64,000 bases of DNA from Acanthaster planci (lineage: Eukaryota > Echinodermata > Asteroidea > Valvatida > Acanthasteridae), in assembly GCF_001949145.1 (NCBI RefSeq), contig NW_019091477.1, positions 782,430-846,429 of the forward strand, written 5' to 3'. Positions 50,792-61,811 of the stretch are shown here, one piece after another; position 1 is the stretch's first letter, and each line of letters opens with the position of its first letter. The notes under the pieces were generated by a model. That model ran no database searches and was not told the DNA's origin. It was given only the letters and a program-made list of their open reading frames with translations. A program made the position numbers and the translations under genes.

Positions 50792-53700
50792 ATGGCATCG
50801 ACTACACTCTTCAACTTCAGTGTGTCTTCTCAGGTGTTCCTTAACCCAGGTAGGCTTAGTATACTACCGTACGCTTGGTGTGATCATGGAGGGAGTAGCC
50901 GTACCTCCATGATCCCCTGAACTGCGGGGTGTGACATGTGACGCCCGCCCCGCTCCCACGGCCACTGGGAGGCCCTTCGTGGGAGCGGGGCCGACGTCGG
51001 ATCCCACAGTTCTGGGGTCCAGTGGGGGCAGTCGAATGTCAGTCGTCAGCCGGGAAAGAGTCTTTTCCTTCCTCCATGCATACCATGATTACCTGATTAC
51101 GGACAATATTAAACATGACTAATTCTCCCATATGATATTGAGGTTATGACACTGACGTGACTGACGTCAGAAAGTGAAACACATACGCCCTATGTCCCAT
51201 CCTCCCAAAAATCGAGCTGAGAAAATTCAAAAGCATTTACTTAGAAAACACTTTTTCAGACAAATCCCATGTGCACAGGGCATCAAGTGTCCTTTGCACA
51301 GAACTCTTTTCGTTGTTTGATGGAATTAATTAAGTCATTAATTTTTCACTGTCTCCATTGCCTGGAAGGTCAGACCTCTGTCATACTGTTGCACCCCAGT
51401 GTTAGCATGGTTAGTCCCAACTATAGGCTAGCATATAAGCCTTATTGCAAATACTGCATGAGAGATTTTGCACATTGTAGACACAAAGCCTTTTTACCAT
51501 AGTGCAAAATCACCCGTGCAGTATTTGCGATAAGGTTTATGTACAGTATAGTTAGGGTTAGCCCAACTATAGTGGTATTGTGTAGTTGGGGCCAGCCCAA
51601 CTATAGTGGTATTGTGTAGTTGGGACCAGCCCAACTATAGGGGTACACGTACATGTAGTTGGGCCAGCCCAACTATGAGATATATATGTAACCGTACGTA
51701 TGAAGCCAAACCGCGATGGTTGTGTTTGTATTGCGCATGCCCAATGTGTATTAGACTCGCGTTGCAGCAGTTCCTCGGTATATCAACAGTAAAAACACCA
51801 TCAATTTGTGTGAATTGGGGTAGTCAAGCGGTTACGGCATAATGATTTGTGATGCAAGGGGTGTGGGTTCGAATCACGGGTCGGAATTGTGGGCAGGGAG
51901 GTTTTTTTTTTAAGGAAAATAAAGCCCGAATGCTATTGGAGCCTAATTTCACACGTGAAGTTTTTATGGTTGGTTGAGCATCTAGATGTCATGCATTGTG
52001 CATGGTTGTGAACCGTGGTTTGGCTTCATATGTGTGATTGCATATATAGCTCCCAACTATAGTGGCACATGTAGTTGGGCCAGCCCAACTACAGTTGTGC
52101 ATGATCCCAGCTACTTCTCTGGTGGGCTTGCCCTACTGTAGCATATATTTTAAATGATGTTATCCACTTGTCTCAAATATGTCTCAACCTTTACCTGCAC
52201 AAGGCGTCTGCCTGATTGTGCCAATTTTCCATTAGAAAGAGTTCCATATCAAGACATTAGTTGACATGCTGTGTACAAAACTTATGTTACTGGTCTTCAA
52301 AATTCTATGCAAAGTACATGTACATGTAAGTCGCCATGGGTACCTGCTGCTACACCGTGCATCTGACTTGTAACGGCCAGCTGTCCCTGGCAAGCTCGGC
52401 AGCCGAGTGGTTAAGACATCTGCACTAGTAAGCAGGAGGTCGTGGGCTCAAGTCCCACCCAAGTAAGCTTGTGAATTTTTTCATAAGCTCTCAGACAAGC
52501 TTCAATTATACAGTACTTATGAATACACATTAGTGTGTGGTTAGTGTGAGGACAAAGCTTGTAATTAAAAATTCTAAATGTTTTCTAAGTAAATGGTTCA
52601 CGGTGCTAAATTTGACTTTTTAGGAAATCTGTGATGGTTAATAAACTCCTGCAAGGGAAAACTTGTGATTTTCCGTATGTGGAATGCTTACCTCAGACTG
52701 GATTCCCTGACTGAGCATGTGTGGGTGACATGTCCAGCACAGTATATGCATTTAGCACGACCACAACGTGAGCAATGGCATTGAGCATTCCAATAATAGA
52801 TTTCACGCAACGAAAACAAAACCGAGACATTAGAAAAATCCTTAACAAAAATTAAAACAACCCCAGCATGAAGCAAACGAAAAGCAAAACACCAAAAAAC
52901 AAACCAAAAAATGAGAAAAAAATCCAACTTTGGGAAATTTTTGGCTGCCTTTTTAAAAAAAATATTTCTGCCTCCCAGACTTGACAAGTGCTATGTGTAC
53001 AATGCTGATTTAGTGATCATCTGGGACTGATAGGGATTGTGGCGCTCACTTTACCACCAACGCCCAGCTTATAGACAACATTGTTTGAAAATAACTGTTG
53101 CTTTCAAACTCATCAGTGGGTGAATACCATTCCCGATATTAAATGATGCTTTGACATATGTAAATATGTGTGTGCGTGTGTGTGTGTGTGTGTAATTTCT
53201 GAGTTGGTACTTGACCCCAGAATGCTTCCTGAGTGAAACAGTGACAGTGTGCTAAGTTGTCTTCAGAGCTAGTGCTCGAGAACTACATCTTTGTGTGTGT
53301 GTGTGTGAACTGCCATGGAGTGAATTTCACCCATCAACGTACATGTACTCTGAGTCCCTGAACGGATTTTTTTTTCCGTTTCTGAATGTCATGGATCAGG
53401 GGATCCATTCCCTGATTGATTTTCTTTAACTCTGAAAGTGCATTATCCTGCTCAGTTTACACTGTGTAGACTTGTTTTGTTGGACTTTTGGTTCCTGAAC
53501 ATTTCTGCCTGTACAGTGCTTAGAAAGCCAGTCTTTCAGTTCAAGGACAAAGTGAACACCGCTCTGTGGTATTTGTATGTCAATGGGTGACACAGGTACC
53601 CTGTACAACTGAAGGCCATATTGTGAAAACCAGTCTTTTATGCTTCCTCAGTTGACTCCAAAAAGACGAGGGTTCCAGTGAGAACTTTGTACCATGGAAC

Positions 53701-56700
53701 CAGTAAATCAACTCGGAACTCCTTCACATTTTGCATGGATGCAACCTCAGAGCAGCGTGGATGCTTTTTAAATGAAATCTGGGCCTAAATTTAGTTGAGT
53801 GTGATTGTCTCGTCTATCTAGTGCTGGATTGTCTTTTGTGCGTGGTAATTAATCAATAGTAACTATACATTGCTTTAAGGAGCCACAAATCATAAGCTTT
53901 GCTTTTTAAATTTTCAATGGGTATTTCTTTGCCTTTTCCACGGTATTTATGTAGTGTTTGAAAATTGAGATTGTATATGTGCCAAACCGTGGAAATAAAT
54001 GAACAATGAACAACACAGTATTGTGCCCAAAACCATAATAAATGCAATGCATCCTTTGAAATGAACTGCACATTGCTGCCACACGGCCTCAATCCTTCAA
54101 ATAGGCATGTAGGATTACAGGTCAGTGGTAATATCTCTGTTAGGCCAAACAAAAAATTAGTTGTGTTTCGGATTACAATGTACACTGAAACATAACTTAG
54201 GGTAGTTGGTCGGGTAAAATATTTATTTTTTACTCAAAATTTTTATAGCCCAAAAAATTCGGGTCGGATGATGGTCTGTATTTTTTTGGGGGGGGGGAAG
54301 GGGGATATTTGTAACAGGTACTACATGTAAGTCAGTGTCAGATTAACACTGTACATGTGCACTTCAGTATTACATATTACACTGTGATTGAGCAGTAAAG
54401 CAGCTTGTCGTTGAAATACAAACACACAAGAGCCATCCATCTTATGAAAAAACACAAATTACAACAATACAATGTGCAGGACGATGTACACAAAATTAGG
54501 CACCTTAAGTTTTTATATTTTATTGATTTGTCGAATAATAGGGTACAGGTTCCGCATGATTTTCTAGGTCGGGTAAGGTAACCGGAAACACAGCTATTGT
54601 TTTTTTGTTTGGCCATACCTGTCTGATTTGGAGACTGCCATAAATCGTCACACCTTTTGGTTTGGTTTTATTTTCAGTTGACTGGAAGACCGTGCAGCAA
54701 GGGATGAGGGACATCTTCTTGGACTCTGGGTTCGATGGCTGCCCCCACACTGTGTCCTTTGGGGCCAATAACGGCAGCTTGATATTGTACTCCGGTCCCG
54801 ATGGGCGGTGGGTATTACCAAACTCAGGGTTGAGTCAAGTGAGCGTCCTTGTTGCGCTCATACCAATATCATGACTCATTATCTTTACACCCCCCCCAAA
54901 AAAAAAATTAAGCAGAAAAGAAAGAGCAGAGGTCTCTTTTTTTCTACGTAATTTTTTTTTTAACCCTAACAGCCCTGAATCCTCCAATTTTAATATGATT
55001 TTTCACACACCCTAGGGAGTTAGGGTTAATTTACCCGATCTTGCACGATCCTACAGAATTTCATGAAATTAAAATTGCATGTAATTGGTTAGGATTATGT
55101 AAACAATTGTATTGAGCATAGGCTTGAGTCTGTCGCACACCACTTTGGGCTGTTTTTCATGATTCTCCCAGTCATGTTTTCCTTGTCATTATGGGAATTT
55201 CCAGGAGGAAATACGCAGTAAAGGCTCATTTTAGTTCACAGTGACCGGTCAGATGTGATGAAAACGGATCATTTGATGCCATTAGAATGAAACAGCAGTT
55301 GTGAAACACAACAGGACCACTTGTCAAGTGTAGCAATTTATCAAGGCCGTTTCAAGGCGCCTTTTTATATAGATAAATTTTCAGTGCATATCTGAATGAA
55401 CAAGTTGGGAAGAGTGTTCAGTGAAATTGTGAACTAGTGAAATGCAGTAAACAGATGGGCATGTACCCAAAACACAGGCTTATTATCCAGTGGGTTTTCA
55501 GGTGTTGGCTTGCTTTTTGTAATATGCAAATGAGCAGGATAATCTTTTGGATCACAAAATTCAGACAGTTTTGAACATGACATTTATGAAATCGACCAGC
55601 ACAGAAATTCACAAATTCACATTGAGTGAATTAAATGTGTTTGTTTGATAGTGTTTGCATTGAGTGTGTGTATTTTTTTTTTTTCTGACTGCCGCAGGTC
55701 GGCGGTTGTGCAGAGCTACGCGGAGGGCCTGATCACAGTCAACATGCAGGAACCTTCCAAGCAGGAACATTTGCTGATGGCGGAACAGCTGTGCACTCTG
55801 GAGAAGAGGTTGGCCACGCTGCTTGGTTGCGAAAAGTCCAAAAGGTCAGCGTTTGGTAGGTTGGTGCCGGGCACCTGGTTACCCGCCTGTCGATAACAAA
55901 ACCCCGGTTCTGTTTTTTCGGGCCGGGTACCCGTAAAAAAGAAAGGAAAAAAGCAATATATAAAATGTGTGTGAGCTCCAATAAAGAAGGTCAGATTTTT
56001 ACAGGAAAATCACTGTGCCACTGAAAAATGTGAGCCCAGGGTCATTTCTGCAGTTCAGAGATCAACGGAGCCACTTTTGTTGCAAACTAAAGGCGACGAT
56101 GTGGTTTGATAAAAAGGTTAGAACAATGCGCTGCCTCCTGTGTAGGAAAAAAAACCCTGTTCCGTGCACATGGTCCTCCAGGATTGTGTGCAATGCCATT
56201 TGTTAAGTGTTCTTTATATTTCAAGGGTACCCAGATGCCTGATAATGACATAAAACCGATATCCGGTTCCAAAAATACCTGTAAGTGCACATTCGTAGTG
56301 TTTTTGCACATTCAAATGCTGGTTGTTAGATGCATCATTCAGGTTTCCACTGCCATTTGCCATGGTCACCACATGGTAGGTATTTATCGTTGGCGAGATA
56401 ATTTTTAATCGTGTTAATTAAGTTCAGAGATCAACGGAGCCAACTTTTGTTGCAAACTAAAGGCAACAATGTGGTTTGATAAAAGGTTAGATTAATAATT
56501 AATCGTGTGCTGGAAGGCGGCACCACGAATAGAAGTGAATTTGAGGTCAAAAACTAAGTTGATGATTTCAAACCTTTGACAACTGGGCTCCATCCTTCAT
56601 AAACAATCAACATTGTGATTTGGATGGGAAACTGGATGTGTTTGTTGCAACTGTTCAGCTGGCCAGCCGGGGCATTTGGGGATGCTTCTCAGCTTGCCTG

Positions 56701-59700
56701 AGGCGATTTCAACTGTCATTTGGCCAACAGACCACCGCTAAATCGAACACTGCACCAGTGAATACCACTCCAATAATACAGCCAGAACTGAGAGTTAGTT
56801 AGCTGACAGTTAGCTTAGACACAAAGGTGAATTCGGAGGTTTGTAGGAAGAAAAGTGCATGGCAGATACCCTTTGAGAATGTGTCCGTACATGTACATGA
56901 AATTGTGAGACCAATGTGGTGAAGGCATGTCCTGGGATGAATCTTGAGAATCTGAATTTGTCAATGCACATCTTGTAATTATGAAAAATATTATTTGTTA
57001 TTTAAAACATCTTACAGATAAAATTTTGGAGCTAATGATCACCTGTTTTTAGGATCAGAACTAACCACTTGCCGCCGGGGTTTCCAGTACCGGACACGTA
57101 TGCTTTATACGCGTGGCCGGGGTCTTTGAAATCGGAGAAAGGGAACTGGGCCTTGTAACAAAAGGCCGTACTCGGACCAATAGACTAGGCTGCTGGGTAT
57201 TACCGATATTTTTTCACTCTCCATAGTGGAGATAATCCAGCCTCGTTTGAAACAGTATACCATGGTTTGGAACATTTAGTGCGAGTGGGATTACCAGTGG
57301 AGACAAAAGCACTCCACCACCGTAGCGATGAGCCACACAGTACCACTGCACGTTAATCTGGCCCCTATTGAAAAGAGGTCAGCAGCACACTGTGCCATGT
57401 TCGTGAACAAAAGAAAGTTACATAACACCACACAATCTGGGCTCTTTTTACAAGGCTGCAGGCCTGGCTGAAATACTCGAGCGTCAATAGATTTTGTCTG
57501 TCAGAGTAGAGTTGCAACCAGACAGTAATTTGTGTGGGTGTAAACGTCCATGAATTGAAATGATGAATTTTGAAGAATTTTGAAAACTGAAAATCGTGAA
57601 AATGTCCCGATTACGTGCACTGCATTTTTCAAACCACCTGGCAGCAAGTGGTTAAGGTCTTTGGATTGGCCTGCATTCGCAGTAATTTTGTCCATTTTCT
57701 CCATTTTTTCTCTATGTCCAGGTTTCCAAGAATCCAGCGAAGTATCAGTCCCTGCGACCCTTACATACCGACGGTCGACAACCGCCTCGTGGAGTACGAC
57801 TTTGACCGGATTGTGTTTGAGGAAGATTCCAAGTACCAGAACATCAAGATTCAACACTCGCCGCAGTATGGCAACATGCTGATTTTGGACAACGACCCAA
57901 GTAAGGGAGGCCCGTCTGCTCTGACCAGGAGCACGCCCTCACTGGCAAGGAACAGACCGGCCGGTGGGGAAATTTTCAGCTTTGTGTATACCCCGCACAG
58001 GGAAGATCAACAGACAAAATGCGACACGAATGATTAGCGTGTCCCATGAAAGATGGAAACACATGTATACCTGTGCGTGCTTGGTTTGACTTTCCACCAA
58101 AGGGGCATCTCCCTATTGTTAAAGCAAGCCGTCTCTCGCTGGTGGTCAAAACGGATGGTTCCAGTGCAAACAGTAGTCCCCATGAATGCTGATTGTATGA
58201 AAGACACAAGCCGCAGACTGTCAGTGAAGGGACGTCTCTGAATGTTGTCTAACAATAAAGCAAAGACAGAATTTAGTATCTGGACCTTTGAGGTTTTTTA
58301 AGGAAAAAAATGGAGCTTTTTTGGCAGTCGCAACTTTTTAAAGCCAACCTTAGACACGTACTTTGTGTCACTCATACTGAGCTGCTTGAACATTGACACT
58401 CTTGTTTGGTGACAGATACTAAATGGATCAGTGGTGTTCCATTGGGTAGGACCTTGTAGGCAGCCCTTCACTTTGTTGAGGGGATTATTTCTCTTTTGTT
58501 GGGCAAAGTAGGACCGAGTCACGGGGACATTTCTCCTTCCCCACACTGTTTTTCGGTCCCCAAGAGATCGATGTAATGACAAGTGTTGACCCCACAACTT
58601 CAGAATAAGTTGGGTGTGCCGGCATATTTATTTCAATGGTCCTGGCTCCTCTGACTAAGATGTTAAGAAGTGCTTGTTTTCTGTTGATTTCTGTTGTCTG
58701 GGCCCAATTTCATGGCGCTGCTTACCACAGAATTCTGCACTTCCGATCTCCATTCTGCGCTAACCGTGAAAGCAGAAAAGTTCTGCGCTAACCCTTTAAG
58801 CACAGAATCCTTAGTTTCAAGATGTACACATGCCCACAAGCCAAAGTTCCTCGCTAACCTGTGAAATACGTTCACCGTAAGCGCAGAATTTTCTGCTACG
58901 GTAAGTGCCGATTTTTCGTTTGCGGTAAGCAGCGCCATGAAATTGGGCCCTGCTCTGTTGTGTCTCTTGACAAGACTCTCCCCAGTGCTTCTATTCTCTA
59001 AAACCTTTTTTTCCCCTGTCAGATTTGGCAGAGAGTGACATCGCCTACACCAAGGCCATCACAGGTAACGGTCGACAGGACTACAGGGGCAAGGAGATTC
59101 TGGTCCTCGGGGGAGGGGACGGTGGGATTCTTCACGTCCTGCGACAGGAAGACCCAGCCATGATCGTCATGATAGAGATATCCTTTGGAAACTTCGCGGC
59201 CCCTAATCAGTTTGTGCTAGAGGCTGCGTAACAAACGATCTCTGCCGGGCTTGCCGAGAGGTTGACGAAGCCGTCAAGCTTTGCCAAGTCTCCAGCACTG
59301 AACATGTTGTACGGCAAGTCTGCAAAAGACGGTCCTTGTGTTAAATTTGAACCTGGCTGCTGTCGTAGCACGTCTCTGTAAGGTCGGACCTTGGAGTGTC
59401 TTAAAACTTGAAGTTACCATAAGGATTTAGTTTTAAAAGTTGACTAATTGTCTTTTTTTCAAAAATCGTGTTTTGGGGCCAAAGAAAGTCACGGTAGAAA
59501 GTGGTTTGTTGAGCAGGCAAGTGGGCTGTGCCAGGCACATCATTCCCTGGCATGCTGTGCCCGTCTGTCGAAAATAACTTGTTTTCCTTGACTTTCTTGC
59601 CACATTGACGAGGTCGTCATCAATGCAGCTACAAAACACTTACGAGGAATTTGCTTTGATTCCATGGACGAGCTGGAAGGCTCCAATTACAAAGTAAGCC

Positions 59701-61811
59701 GCTCACGTTCTAGACATTCCAGCTAAAACCGTAAAAGCATCATTTTAAAAGATCATAATTAGTTGGAGCCCAGCATGCCCAATCTAAGAGCACACCTCTT
59801 TAAAATTATTGTTTGCCCCGCTCTATTACACAGGTAATCGTCGAAGATTGCGTTCCCGTCCTGAAACAGTACGCCACAGAAGGCAAGCAGTTTGACTATG
59901 TCATCAATGACCTTACGGCAATTCCCATCACAACTGAACCACAGGGTAGGTCAAAGGTCAAATCAGTCTGGCTAGTAGTGCGAGTTTCGTCCAGTCAGAA
60001 TAGAATCTGGCTGTGTCCAAATCTGCTGGCTGTGGATTGGAGCAGTACATGCTTCTATGAGAAAATGGATTCAGCCATTTACCAGTGGCTTCTATAGGCA
60101 CATGTTATTCTCAGCCGTAGCCATGTCATCAGGACACGGTCTGTCATTGGCTTGCCATGGGAGACATAAGTGTTGCATTATCTCCAAAGTTGTAGTCAGT
60201 CCGTGAAACGTGCTGTCTCCCGTACAGGTGATCAGTGGGACTTCCTGAGGCTGATTCTAGACCTGTCCATGAAGGTCCTGAAACCGACTGGCAGATATTT
60301 CACGCAGGTGAGGCGCCCTCTGTTGTTCAGTGCTACCCCTTTGACAGGTCAATTGTTATTCTCCAGAAGAGCGTCTGTCTTATCACCTGGCGGATGCTCT
60401 TATTTGATTGGTTTTGGACATCCACATGTCGTGTTTTAAAAATAGACAACTGGTACCCATGTTTTGCTTGCACCATTCTGCTAACCAGTATCTTGCTTAT
60501 CAACTTGGTCACCCACATGCAGTCCGTCAAGTTCCATGACTAACTGCGGAGTCACTGGGACACCTGCTATTCGCACCTTTTGGGGGGGGGGGTAACTGTG
60601 GCAAACTTAGGGAGTGGCAGATGATATCCTTTCCATGCATTACCTTGTCGTGATCAAGTTTTCCTTCACATTTGGCGTCTCTTCCAGTGTGCCAAACAGA
60701 TAAACGTCTCGGATCACGCTTTTTGTAAATTTCACTCGATGACCACATGCCCTGTGGTGTGACTACATGGGGCATGGGGGATGCATTGCCCGCCCCAGCT
60801 GAAGTCCTTGCCCCCGTTTGGAAAGTTGGACATGCACATAACCTGTGCACAAGCCACAGTTCATTTTACTTTCAGTGCCCCTCAAAAAATTTTAAGCCCC
60901 CCCCCGAGTACCCCCTGAGAAATTTCGTCCTGATGATGCTACTAAGCATGCCCCACAATTGTTGAAAATCCGTGTCTTGCGATAGGACGGTCAATATTTC
61001 TTACGTGCGCACTCGTGGTACATGATTTGTGGGCCCATTTGAAAATTGCAGAATTATGACGGCGTCTAATCGCCATCCACTCTTTTTTGGACTTGCATAT
61101 TCCACAGGGCAACGGAGCCAACATGCGGGATGCGTTGGCCATGTACGAACAGCAGCTGGGCAAGTTGAGTTTCAAAGTTGAATTCAGCAAGGAGACGGTC
61201 TGCGTCCCTTCCTACATGGAGATGTATCCTTAGCCATTTGCTCGTACAAATTTTGCTCGCTGGCTTTGTACTGTTCGTAGGAATTGTGCAGCTTTGAAGA
61301 TCGACTGGGGTGTGCGGAGTTAGGCAAGATCGTGTGGAACTACAGTTTGACCAATGGTCACTTGTCTAATACCTTTGGGCTTTTGCAGTACAGTGTCACT
61401 CCAAGGACACCAGTCAAACTGTTTCGTGAAATCATATTGTTAACTCACCATTTTGCACCTGTCGCTGTGTTCATTCAAGATCTTTGCCACCTGGCACAAT
61501 TATTTGTATGTCAATCGACCAGTGGTTCCAAGGGCCTGGTTCAGATGGTCAACTCGATAGTCCAACTCTCCATGATTTGGGCTGACATTGGTTGAGATAC
61601 AGTCGGTCAAAGTACAGCTGACAGTTAGTCGCCCAGTGTTGAAGCCCACCAACCTAACCTGGCCCAACCCTTCTCGAATACCTTCCCGTATTCCAGAAGG
61701 ACATTGTGGCATATTTTGTTCACTTTTTTAAACATTTCCTTGACTGTCTGAAATCAATTCAGGTGGGTCTTCTATGAGGTCTGGAAGCAGCAAGGCCAGA
61801 ACGGAAGCTGA
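50792..61811 (+). CDS. SMS: Spermine synthase
   Basis: Ten coding exons: 50792-50849, 54678-54807, 55698-55844, 57722-57900, 59023-59177, 59604-59693, 59834-59945, 60228-60307, 61108-61223 and 61763-61811. They join in phase to 371 residues (human SMS has 366). The N-terminal domain (about 1-115), which mediates dimerisation in the human enzyme, includes WKTVQQGMRDIFLDSGF and a SYAEGLITV block. A central lid strand has RLVEYDFDRIVFEEDS. The aminopropyltransferase domain has the nucleotide-binding loop GGGDGG (201-206, catalytic-site Asp204) and YVINDLTAIP (Asp279). The end is SYMEMWVFYEVWKQQ. It transfers an aminopropyl group from decarboxylated SAM to spermidine in the cytosol. Introns 5 and 9 are U12-type; the first is AT-AC. 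The exon 1 start was chosen because the frame joins exon 2 in phase and MASTTLFNF parallels the human STLDFML start. Confidence 0.95.
51407..51555. repeat. MITE-like inverted repeat in SMS intron 1
   Basis: Arms of about 65 bases face each other. The left arm has CCCAACTATAG then CCTTATTGCAAATACTGCAT. The right arm has GTGCAGTATTTGCGATAAGG then ACTATAGTTAG. A short loop of about 20-30 bases lies between. It shares the CCCAACTATAG end with the following repeat cluster. Confidence 0.7.
51560..52110. repeat. CCCAACTATAG foldback cluster with nested tRNA-like SINE
   Basis: Two 34-bp direct units (51560-51593, 51594-51627) and a 38-bp variant (51628-51665) each join TAGTTGGG to CCCAACTA at a palindrome. 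The block 51628-51712 reappears inverted at about 52017-52100, including ATGAAGCCAAACC versus GGTTTGGCTTCAT. A tRNA-like module lies between the arms. It reads as a long-TIR element with internal amplification of its ends. Confidence 0.7.
51817..51925 (+). repeat. tRNA-like SINE head inside foldback
   Basis: TAGTCAAGCGGTTACGGC is an A-box-like D arm, and GTGGGTTCGAATCACGG a B-box/T arm. The stems do not close into a canonical tRNA. A T-rich run follows. It is likely a tRNA-derived SINE inserted in the surrounding element. Confidence 0.5.
52391..52520 (+). repeat. tRNA-like SINE (Leu/Ser-type head)
   Basis: GGCAGCCGAGTGGTTAAGAC is a class II tRNA-like D arm. The T arm GTGGGCTCAAGTCCCAC closes as a stem, and an anticodon-like stem CTGC/GCAG lies between. 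The acceptor stem is poor, and the tail AAGCTTGTGAATTTTTTCAT extends beyond. A SINE head is more likely than a functional tRNA gene. Confidence 0.5.
53167..53193 (+). repeat. (GT)n microsatellite
   Basis: An uninterrupted GT run apart from one C, in SMS intron 1. A second shorter GT run lies at 53291-53307. Confidence 0.95.
54960..55029. mobile_element. 70-bp miniature of TTAA family A in SMS intron 2
   Basis: It begins TTAACCCTAACAGCCCTGAA and ends CCTAGGGAGTTAGGGTTAA. The terminal words match family A elements in SYAP1 downstream DNA, ABCB7 and SRSF7. There is no interior coding capacity. Confidence 0.7.
56054..56492 (+). repeat. Pair of 70-bp direct repeats in SMS intron 3
   Basis: GTTCAGAGATCAACGGAGCC starts both 56054-56122 and 56422-56492. 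They stay about 93 percent alike through CTTTTGTTGCAAACTAAAGG and TGTGGTTTGATAAAA, separated by about 300 bp. They may be flanking repeats of an insertion or a local duplication. Confidence 0.75.
57061..57655. mobile_element. TTAA-flanked MITE, family C copy 2, in SMS intron 3
   Basis: A 595-bp sister of 32715-33310. The left end is CTAACCACTTGCCGCCGGGG, where the first T of TTAA is mutated to C. The right end is TGGCAGCAAGTGGTTAA. The interiors align end to end. The right end lies only 66 bp before SMS exon 4. Confidence 0.82.
58700..58950. repeat. Perfect 27-bp TIR MITE in SMS intron 4
   Basis: The left end GGGCCCAATTTCATGGCGCT continues GCTTACC. The right end is its exact inverse over 27 bases. 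The 200-bp interior repeats GCGCTAACC, GCAGAA and GTAAGCGCAGAA words. The perfect TIRs suggest recent activity. The target duplication is not clear. Confidence 0.85.
59178..59603 (+). other. U12-type AT-AC intron (SMS intron 5)
   Basis: The exon ends at GAG and the intron starts ATATCCTTT, the exact U12 AT-AC donor. The branch sequence TTCCTTGAC (59584-59592) lies 12 bases before the terminal AC at 59602-59603. The flanking exons then join in phase 0 to read MIVMIE-IDEVVI, as in human SMS. No GT donor gives this frame. Splicing by the minor spliceosome is inferred from the consensus match. Confidence 0.9.
61224..61762 (+). other. U12-type GT-AG intron (SMS intron 9)
   Basis: The donor GTATCCTTA and branch TTCCTTGAC (61736-61744) precede the acceptor AG at 61761-61762, with the branch A 19 bases upstream. 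The exons join in phase 2 as SYMEM-WVFYEVW. The branch motif is identical to that of intron 5. Confidence 0.85.

Noticed and set aside
52391-52465. Functional tRNA-Leu/Ser gene
   Set aside because: The T arm closes but the acceptor stem does not, and an unrelated tail follows. It fits a SINE head better.
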